DNA of 64,000 nt, taken from the NCBI GenBank assembly GCA_031550325.1, contig JAVBOR010000030.1, positions 1 to 64,000 on the forward strand, written 5' to 3'. Shown in pieces: positions 58,599 through 64,000 of this stretch. A model generated the notes under the pieces. That model was not told the origin of the DNA. It made no database searches and saw only the letters and a program-made list of their open reading frames with translations. Each line of letters opens with the position of its first letter. The first letter of the stretch is position 1. The stretch comes from JAVBTT01 sp031550325 (GTDB lineage Bacteria; Bacillota; Clostridia; Oscillospirales; UBA929). Both the position numbers and the translations under genes were made by a program.

Positions 58599-59906
58599 CT
58601 ACTTCAGGTTAAAGAAGGCGGAGCGGCCGAGGTACTGCGCGGCGTCTCCAAGTTCTTCCTCAATGCGAAGAAGCTGGTTATACTTGGCCACGCGGTCGGT
58701 CCGAGAGGGGGCGCCCGTCTTGATCTGTCCGGCGTTGAGCGCCACGGCGATGTCGGCGATCGTTGTGTCCTCGGTCTCGCCCGAGCGGTGGGAGACAACC
58801 GCGGTGTATCCGGCGCGGTTGGCCATCTGGATGGCGTCCAGGGTTTCGGTCAGCGAGCCGATCTGGTTGACCTTGATGAGAATCGAGTTGGCCACGCCAA
58901 GGTCAATGCCTCTCTTCAGACGCTCGACGTTTGTTACAAACAGGTCGTCGCCGACAAGCTGGATTTTACTGCCCAGCGCTTTGGTGAGCATGGACCAGCC
59001 TTCCCAGTCGTCCTCGGCCATGCCGTCCTCCAGCGAGATAATCGGGTATTTGTCGGCAAACCCTTTCCACATGTTGACCATCTGCTGGCGGGTCATGGTC
59101 TTCTTCGCCTTGGGAAGCACATAGACCTGCTTATCGGTGTCAAACCACTCGGACACGGCGGCGTCCATCGCGATCATGAAGTCCTTGCCCGGCGTAAACC
59201 CGGCCTTTTCAATGGCTTCGACGATGATCTTCAGCGCGTCCTCGTCTTTTTTCAGGTTGGGCGCAAAGCCGCCCTCGTCGCCGACGGCGGTGGTCATTCC
59301 CTGCGCCGTCAAGATCTTTTTCAGGTTGTGGAACACCTCGGTGCACCAGCGCAGCGCTTCGGCCCACGACGGGGCGCCGATCGGCATGACCATGAACTCC
59401 TGAAGGTCCACGTTGTTGGAGGCGTGCGCGCCGCCGTTTACAATGTTCATCATCGGCACGGGAAGCGTCTTGGCGTTGACGCCGCCAATGTACTCATAAA
59501 GGGACATGCCCAGCGCTTCGGAAGCCGCCTTGGCGCAGGCCAGGGACACGCCCAGAATGGCGTTTGCGCCCAGTCTGGACTTGTTGGGGGTGCCGTCAAG
59601 CGCGATGAGCGTCTTGTCCAGCTCAACCTGGTCAAGCGCGTTGAAGCCAATCACGGCATCGGCGATCTCGACGTTGACATTTTCCACGGCCTTGGAAACG
59701 CCCTTGCCCAAATAGCGGCCCTTGTCGTCGTCGCGCAGCTCGCAGGCCTCAAAAATGCCCGTCGACGCGCCCGAGGGCACGGCGGCGCGCCCGACATGCA
59801 TGCCGCTTTCATCTTCGACGACAACCTCCACCTCGACAGTAGGATTGCCGCGGCTGTCCAGAATTTCCCGTGCGAGAACGTCAACAATTTCGATCATTTT
59901 TTTCAT
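58599..59906 (-). CDS. eno: Enolase
   Basis: A 435-residue enolase converting 2-phosphoglycerate to phosphoenolpyruvate. Hallmarks are REILDSRGNPTVEVEV (15-30), SGASTGIFEACELRD (metal loop Ser), NGGAHASNNVDLQEFM (His), VGDEGGFAPN, SLEDGMAEDDWEGW (metal Asp/Glu), QLVGDDLFVTN, LIKVNQIGSLTETL (catalytic Lys) and VSHRSGETEDT. AGGAG precedes the ATG. It is the last gene of the pgk-tpiA-gpmI-eno run, 66 bp after gpmI; the spacer contains a small GGGAGG/CCTCCC hairpin. Confidence 0.98.
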   Translation of the reverse strand: MKKMIEIVDVLAREILDSRGNPTVEVEVVVEDESGMHVGRAAVPSGASTGIFEACELRDDDKGRYLGKGVSKAVENVNVEIADAVIGFNALDQVELDKTLIALDGTPNKSRLGANAILGVSLACAKAASEALGMSLYEYIGGVNAKTLPVPMMNIVNGGAHASNNVDLQEFMVMPIGAPSWAEALRWCTEVFHNLKKILTAQGMTTAVGDEGGFAPNLKKDEDALKIIVEAIEKAGFTPGKDFMIAMDAAVSEWFDTDKQVYVLPKAKKTMTRQQMVNMWKGFADKYPIISLEDGMAEDDWEGWSMLTKALGSKIQLVGDDLFVTNVERLKRGIDLGVANSILIKVNQIGSLTETLDAIQMANRAGYTAVVSHRSGETEDTTIADIAVALNAGQIKTGAPSRTDRVAKYNQLLRIEEELGDAAQYLGRSAFFNLK

Positions 59907-59972
59907 GAAAGGTTCTCCTTTGTATTAAAGTGGGGAGGAAGCCCTCCCGTCAAAAAAACCGTGAGGCTTGCG

Positions 59973-61493
59973 CTAGCTGACAATCAGGGACACGCCGGTC
60001 ATTTCGGCGGGCTTTTCCAGCCCGAGAAGATCCAGAATGGTCGGGCAGATGTCACACAGGCGTCCGGGGTGAAGCGTGCCCCGCGCTCCATACAGGATGA
60101 AGGGGACGGGACTGGTGGTGTGGGCCGTAAACGGCGTTACGCCGTCCGGCTCGAGCATCTGGTCGGCGTTGCCGTGGTCGGCGGTGATGAGCGCAATGCC
60201 CCCGACCTCCGAAATGGCCTCTATGACCCGGCCGACGCAGGCGTCAACCGTTTCCACGGCGCTCTTCGCGGCGCTGAACACGCCGGTGTGGCCGACCATG
60301 TCGCAGTTGGCGTAATTGAGGACGATCACGTCATATTTCCCGTTGTGAATGCTCTCCACCACGGCGTCGGTGACGGGAATCGCGCTCATCTCAGGCATGA
60401 GGTCATATGTCGCGACCTTGGGGGAGGGGACCAAAATGCGGTCCTCGCCCGGAAATACCCGCTCCTCGCCGCCGTTAAAGAAAAACGTGACGTGGGCGTA
60501 TTTTTCGGTTTCGGCGATGCGCAGCTGGGTCAGTCCGATACGGCTGACGTACTCGCCAAAAATGTTGGTGAGCTTATCCGGCTGAAAGGCGACGGCGACG
60601 TTGGGCATGGACGCGTCATACTGCGTTGTACAGACATACGTCAGAGGGAAGTACCCCTCACGCCGCGCAAAGCCCGAAAACGCGGGGTCGACAAACGCGC
60701 GGGTGATTTCGCGCGCGCGGTCGGGCCGGAAATTGGTGAAAATCACACTGTCGTTCGGTGAGACGCTGGCGCCCTTTACGCAGACGACCGGCTGAACAAA
60801 CTCGTCGGTCACTCCGGCGTCATAGGAGGCCTGGACTGCCGAGACGGGATCGGGTAGGAATGTCCCCTCTCCGTACGCAAGCGCGGCGTACGCGCGTTCA
60901 ACGCGCTCCCAGCGGTTGTCGCGGTCCATGGCGTAATAACGGCCCATCACGGTGGCCACCTGCCCGGTGATCGAGGCGCATTTGGCCACGGCTTCTTCCA
61001 CAAAGGCCTTTCCCGACATCGGCGGAACGTCCCGCCCGTCGAGGAAGCAGTGCAGAAAAACCTTGCTCAGCCCACGCTTCTTGCACAGCTCCAAAAACGC
61101 CCAGGTGTGGGTGTTGTGGCTGTGCACGCCGCCGTCCGACATGAGCCCCATGAGGTGGAGCGCCGAACCGTGCGCCAGGCAGTTGTCGATCGCGGCGTTA
61201 AAGGCGGCGTTCTGAAAAAAGTCACCGTCTTCAATGGACTTGGTGATGCGCGGGAGATCCTGATAGACGACGCGCCCGGCACCGATGTTGGTGTGTCCGA
61301 CTTCACTGTTGCCCATCTGACCGTTCGGCAGGCCGACGTCCAGCCCCGACGCGCTCAGCGTCGTGTGGGGACACTCGGCAAACAGCCTGTCCAGATGAGG
61401 CGTCTCGGCCGCCCTGACGGCGTTGCCCGGCCCGTCGGGGCCAAGGCCGAACCCATCGAGGATCAAGAGCGCCAACGCTTGCTTTTTGCTCAT
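59973..61493 (-). CDS. gpmI: 2,3-bisphosphoglycerate-independent phosphoglycerate mutase
   Basis: A 506-residue alkaline-phosphatase-superfamily mutase with two Mn ions, interconverting 3- and 2-phosphoglycerate. Motifs: ALLILDGFGLGPDGPGNAV (metal Asp), NGQMGNSEVGHTNIGAGRVV (nucleophile Ser), LDGRDVPP, NFRPDRAREITRAF and the late metal set NYANCDMVGHTG and ADHGNADQM. Mn-dependent GpmI is typical of spore formers, where pH-sensitive inactivity preserves the 3-phosphoglycerate store. It overlaps tpiA by 4 bp. Confidence 0.98.
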   Translation of the reverse strand: MSKKQALALLILDGFGLGPDGPGNAVRAAETPHLDRLFAECPHTTLSASGLDVGLPNGQMGNSEVGHTNIGAGRVVYQDLPRITKSIEDGDFFQNAAFNAAIDNCLAHGSALHLMGLMSDGGVHSHNTHTWAFLELCKKRGLSKVFLHCFLDGRDVPPMSGKAFVEEAVAKCASITGQVATVMGRYYAMDRDNRWERVERAYAALAYGEGTFLPDPVSAVQASYDAGVTDEFVQPVVCVKGASVSPNDSVIFTNFRPDRAREITRAFVDPAFSGFARREGYFPLTYVCTTQYDASMPNVAVAFQPDKLTNIFGEYVSRIGLTQLRIAETEKYAHVTFFFNGGEERVFPGEDRILVPSPKVATYDLMPEMSAIPVTDAVVESIHNGKYDVIVLNYANCDMVGHTGVFSAAKSAVETVDACVGRVIEAISEVGGIALITADHGNADQMLEPDGVTPFTAHTTSPVPFILYGARGTLHPGRLCDICPTILDLLGLEKPAEMTGVSLIVS

Positions 61494-62260
61494 TGGTTCG
61501 CCGCCTGAACAATGGTGGAAAAGTCATCGGCCTTCAGCGAAGCGCCGCCGATCAGACCGCCGTCGATATCCGGCTGCGCCAGAAGCTCAACAGCGTTTGA
61601 GGCGTTCATGGAGCCGCCGTACAAAATGGATACGGCGCGCGAGGCGCGGGCGCCGTACAGCTTGCGGATGGTGGTGCGGATAAACATGCAGACCTCCTGC
61701 GCCTGCTCGGACGTGGCGGTCTTGCCGGTTCCGATCGCCCATATCGGCTCGTACGCAAAAATGACGTGGCGCAGCTTGGCGGCCGGAATGGCGGACAGCG
61801 CGGATTTGACCTGCAGCGCGATGAGATCGGTCGTGATGCCCATTTCGCGCTGCTCCAGGCTCTCGCCGACGCAGACGATCGGGTGAAGATCCTCTGCCAG
61901 CGCGGCGGAGATCTTTTGGGCCACCAGGGCGTCGGTCTCTCCAAAATACTGGCGGCGCTCGCTGTGTCCGATGATGACGTATTTTGCGCCGGAGTTTTTC
62001 AGCATGGAGGCCGAGATCTCTCCGGTGTAGGCGCCGGAGGTTTCCTGATGCAGGTTCTGGCCGCCCACGGCAATGCGGCTGTCCTTGAGCGCGCGCACGG
62101 CGAGGGGGATGTCAACAAACGGGACGCAGCACACGACTTCGCACCATTTGGCCTTAAAGATTTTCTGTTTCATCTCGTCGAGCAGCACGCGGGCATCAGC
62201 GGGAGTCTTGTTCATTTTCCAGTTTCCGGCAATCACTGTTTTGCGGTATCTTCTGTTCAT
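61490..62260 (-). CDS. tpiA: Triosephosphate isomerase
   Basis: A 256-residue TIM-barrel enzyme. GNWKMNKT holds the substrate Lys, VIIGHSERRQYFGET the catalytic His, FAYEPIWAIGTGKTAT the catalytic Glu followed by the mobile loop, and YGGSMNASNA the phosphate site. ATG 62260 (MNRRYRKTVIAGNWKMN) is preferred with AGAAGG about 10 nt upstream; a GTG four codons earlier overlaps that site. It lies 98 bp after pgk and overlaps gpmI by 4 bp. Confidence 0.97.
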   Translation of the reverse strand: MNRRYRKTVIAGNWKMNKTPADARVLLDEMKQKIFKAKWCEVVCCVPFVDIPLAVRALKDSRIAVGGQNLHQETSGAYTGEISASMLKNSGAKYVIIGHSERRQYFGETDALVAQKISAALAEDLHPIVCVGESLEQREMGITTDLIALQVKSALSAIPAAKLRHVIFAYEPIWAIGTGKTATSEQAQEVCMFIRTTIRKLYGARASRAVSILYGGSMNASNAVELLAQPDIDGGLIGGASLKADDFSTIVQAANQ

Positions 62261-62358
62261 GCGATAACCCACCTTCTATTTTTCGAAATTTATGGTGCAC
62301 ACGGATTGGGCTGGCTCAGTGGTGTGCGTTGTCCGCGAAATAACGGAAAGCGCGCCGC

Positions 62359-63549
62359 CTATTTGTCCTCCAGACAGGCAACGCCGGGAAGCTCCAGACC
62401 CTCCAGGAACTCAAGCGACGCTCCGCCGCCCGTGCTGACATGCGTCATCTTGTCGGCGAATCCAAGCTGCGCAACCGCCGCCGCGCTGTCGCCGCCGCCA
62501 ATGATGCTGATCGCGCCGCTGTTGGCGATGGCTTCGGCAACGGCCTTCGTGCCGCCCGAAAACGCGTCGAACTCGAAAACGCCCATGGGACCGTTCCACA
62601 CCACGGTTCCGGCTGATGCAATATGCGCCGAGAACAGTTTAATGCTCTCGGGGCCGATGTCAAGGCCCATCAGGCCGTCGGGAATGCCGACCGAGGGGCA
62701 AATGATCGGCTTGGCGTCGGCCGCGAAGTGGTCGGCGCAAAGCGTGTCGACGGGAAGCAGGAAGTCGACGCCCTTTTCCTTGGCCTTCTTGAGCATCTCC
62801 AGCGCGTAGGCGAGCTTATCCTCTTCAAACAGCGAGTTGCCCACGGTGCCGCCCTGCGCCTTGACGAAGGTGTAGGCCATGGCGCCGCCGATGATGATGC
62901 AGTCGCACTTGTCCAGAAGGTTGTTGATGACGCCGATCTTGTCCGACACCTTGACCCCGCCCAGAATGGCCACAAACGGACGCTTGGGATCGTTGAGCGC
63001 CTTGCCCATGATGTCGATCTCTTTCTGGATGAGGTAGCCGCACACCGAGGGAAGATAGGCCGAGACGCCCGCGGTTGAGGCGTGGGCGCGGTGCGCCGTG
63101 CCAAACGCGTCGTTGACGTAGATGTCGGCAAGAGACGCCAGCTTTTGAGAAAACTCCGGATCGTTCTTTTCCTCTTCTTTATGGAAGCGGACGTTCTCCA
63201 GCAGAACAACGTCGCCGTCCTTCATGGCGGCTGCCTTGGCCTGGGCGTCAGGCCCGATGACGTCGGACGCAAGGGCGACCGGGCGGCCAAGAAGCTCGGA
63301 GAGCCTTTTGGCAACAGGCGCCATGGAGTATTTGGCGTTGACTTCGCCCTTGGGACGGCCCAGATGAGAGCACAGAATGACTCCGGCGCCATGCTCAAGC
63401 AGGTAGTTAATGGTGGGCAGGGACTCGACAATGCGCTTGTCGGCGGTGATGTTGCCCGCCTCGTCCTGGGGGACATTAAAGTCGCAGCGAACAAGAACGC
63501 GTTTGCCTTTCACCGGAATGTCTTCAATGGTCTTTTTGTTGACGTTCAT
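62359..63549 (-). CDS. pgk: Phosphoglycerate kinase
   Basis: A 396-residue two-domain kinase making ATP from 1,3-bisphosphoglycerate. Signatures: VLVRCDFNVPQDE (18-30), LCSHLGRPKGE (59-69), FGTAHRAHASTAG, PFVAILGGVKVSDKIGVINN, VVWNGPMGVFE and IIGGGDSAAAV. AGGAGG lies 7 nt upstream of the ATG and a near-consensus promoter at 63585-63613. It heads the operon; gapA, often the first gene in Firmicutes, is not directly upstream and is not in the window. Confidence 0.98.
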   Translation of the reverse strand: MNVNKKTIEDIPVKGKRVLVRCDFNVPQDEAGNITADKRIVESLPTINYLLEHGAGVILCSHLGRPKGEVNAKYSMAPVAKRLSELLGRPVALASDVIGPDAQAKAAAMKDGDVVLLENVRFHKEEEKNDPEFSQKLASLADIYVNDAFGTAHRAHASTAGVSAYLPSVCGYLIQKEIDIMGKALNDPKRPFVAILGGVKVSDKIGVINNLLDKCDCIIIGGAMAYTFVKAQGGTVGNSLFEEDKLAYALEMLKKAKEKGVDFLLPVDTLCADHFAADAKPIICPSVGIPDGLMGLDIGPESIKLFSAHIASAGTVVWNGPMGVFEFDAFSGGTKAVAEAIANSGAISIIGGGDSAAAVAQLGFADKMTHVSTGGGASLEFLEGLELPGVACLEDK

Positions 63550-63584
63550 ACCGTTCCTCCTAAAAATACCAAACAGGCATTAAT

Positions 63585-63613
63585 ATTATATACGAACGGC
63601 CAAAATAATACAA
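63585..63613 (-). promoter_or_regulatory. Sigma-A promoter of the glycolytic operon
   Basis: Minus strand TTGTAT, 17-bp spacer, perfect TATAAT, about 30 nt upstream of the pgk start, in an AT-rich pocket. No CggR-type operator was recognised. Confidence 0.75.
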
Positions 63614-63673
63614 GTACAGGCCCATTCGTTTACAATTAATTCACGTTCGTCAAACGCCCCGCATCTATTTGAG

Positions 63674-63735
63674 AGGCTGATGACCAATAAATCCGACCCA
63701 AAACCGCACAGCGGCGGGTTGTCTGCGGCCTGAGC
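63674..63735 (+). repeat. Second structured element (family F), partial copy 3
   Basis: GGCTGATGACC, TCCGACCCAAAACCGCACAG and GGGTTGTC match the first third of the family F copies; the hairpin part is missing. It abuts the stop codon of the DegV-like gene. Confidence 0.6.
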
Positions 63736-64000
63736 TCAGGACGAGACCTGCGGCCTGCCGTTGAACACCAGCGCCATGGCCTGCGGGCCGGTATTGATGG
63801 CAATGACCGCGCCGATCGGGTGGCGCGTCAGCGAACGGGGACGGAGCGTCTTGCGGACGGCTGCCTCGGCGCGCGCAATCTCCTCCTCGGGGACGTCGGC
63901 GTAGAGAAGAATCATGTCCTGCTCCTCGGGCTTTTCGGCGTATTCAAGCGCGAGCCTGGCCATCCTCGGCACAATGTTTTTATCGCCCCGCACGCGCTCG
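63736..64000 (-). CDS. DegV family protein, C-terminal end (runs off the right edge)
   Basis: The last 88 or so residues of a DegV-type fatty-acid-binding protein. ALEYAEKPEEQDMILLYADV and HPIGAVIAINTGPQAMALVF correspond to the C-terminal lobe, where DegV proteins have the conserved G.VI..HTGPG..G..F pattern; here Asn replaces the usual His before TGP. In Gram-positive bacteria some DegV (FakB) proteins present fatty acids to the kinase FakA. The N-terminal lobe lies outside the window. Confidence 0.8.
   Translation of the reverse strand, partial: ERVRGDKNIVPRMARLALEYAEKPEEQDMILLYADVPEEEIARAEAAVRKTLRPRSLTRHPIGAVIAINTGPQAMALVFNGRPQVSS

Noticed and set aside
58491..60761. Open plus-strand frame of 756 codons opposite eno and gpmI
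   Set aside because: It is antisense to two unmistakable glycolytic genes, has no recognisable domain and no ribosome site.

Overview
The window (64 kb, roughly 60% GC by eye) looks like the chromosome of an endospore-forming, Gram-positive anaerobe of the class Clostridia, most likely an Oscillospiraceae-like lineage. The evidence is a full-length pro-sigma-K gene, a GerS/YdcC-like lipoprotein next to alanine racemase, a complete WalRK-YycHI cell-wall signalling operon, several S-layer (SLH) proteins, a sortase-type surface protein, AddAB instead of RecBCD, and consensus sigma-A promoters. No tRNA, rRNA, prophage or CRISPR array was seen. The lineage call is an inference from gene content.

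Layout. 1-1.2 kb: edge of an IS5-group insertion sequence and an AT-rich membrane-protein gene. 1.4-10 kb: glutamate dehydrogenase, a large sensor/ATP-grasp/nucleotidyltransferase protein, a Cu/Zn superoxide dismutase-like protein, beta-phosphoglucomutase and a chemoreceptor. 10-18 kb: lepA (minus), a MATE exporter, a large SLH protein and an LRR surface protein. 18-25 kb (minus): walR-walK-yycH-yycI with a NUDIX hydrolase, and a membrane-anchored LuxR-type regulator. 25.7-33 kb (plus): D-lyxose isomerase, hemW, DUF6106, acpS, nnrD, lipoprotein, alr, mazF, then a membrane-anchored unknown and cheV. 33-35.4 kb: a two-gene surface pair resembling the two domains of transcobalamin/intrinsic factor. 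35-47 kb: MFS and MATE transporters, HD and flavodoxin-like proteins, sigK, aldo/keto reductase, DUF1294, a GNAT-methyltransferase fusion, a short peptide gene and a VWA sortase substrate. 47-58.5 kb (minus): addB-addA and two tandem RCC1-SLH paralogues. 58.6-63.5 kb (minus): glycolytic operon pgk-tpiA-gpmI-eno. The window ends inside a DegV-family gene.

The most unusual signal is intergenic. A dispersed element of about 130 bp occurs in at least eight near-complete and two partial copies, in both orientations. Each copy is two hairpins with conserved loop and core sequence but arms that differ between copies while staying complementary within each copy, which is a covariation pattern. The copies sit in clusters with at least four families of short perfect palindromes, several of which lie at, or even encode, the stop codons of neighbouring genes. 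A second, unrelated structured element of about 145 bp occurs at three sites. These repeats, the split transcobalamin-like pair, the PEP/pyruvate-binding-nucleotidyltransferase protein and the orphan MazF are the points most worth following up.
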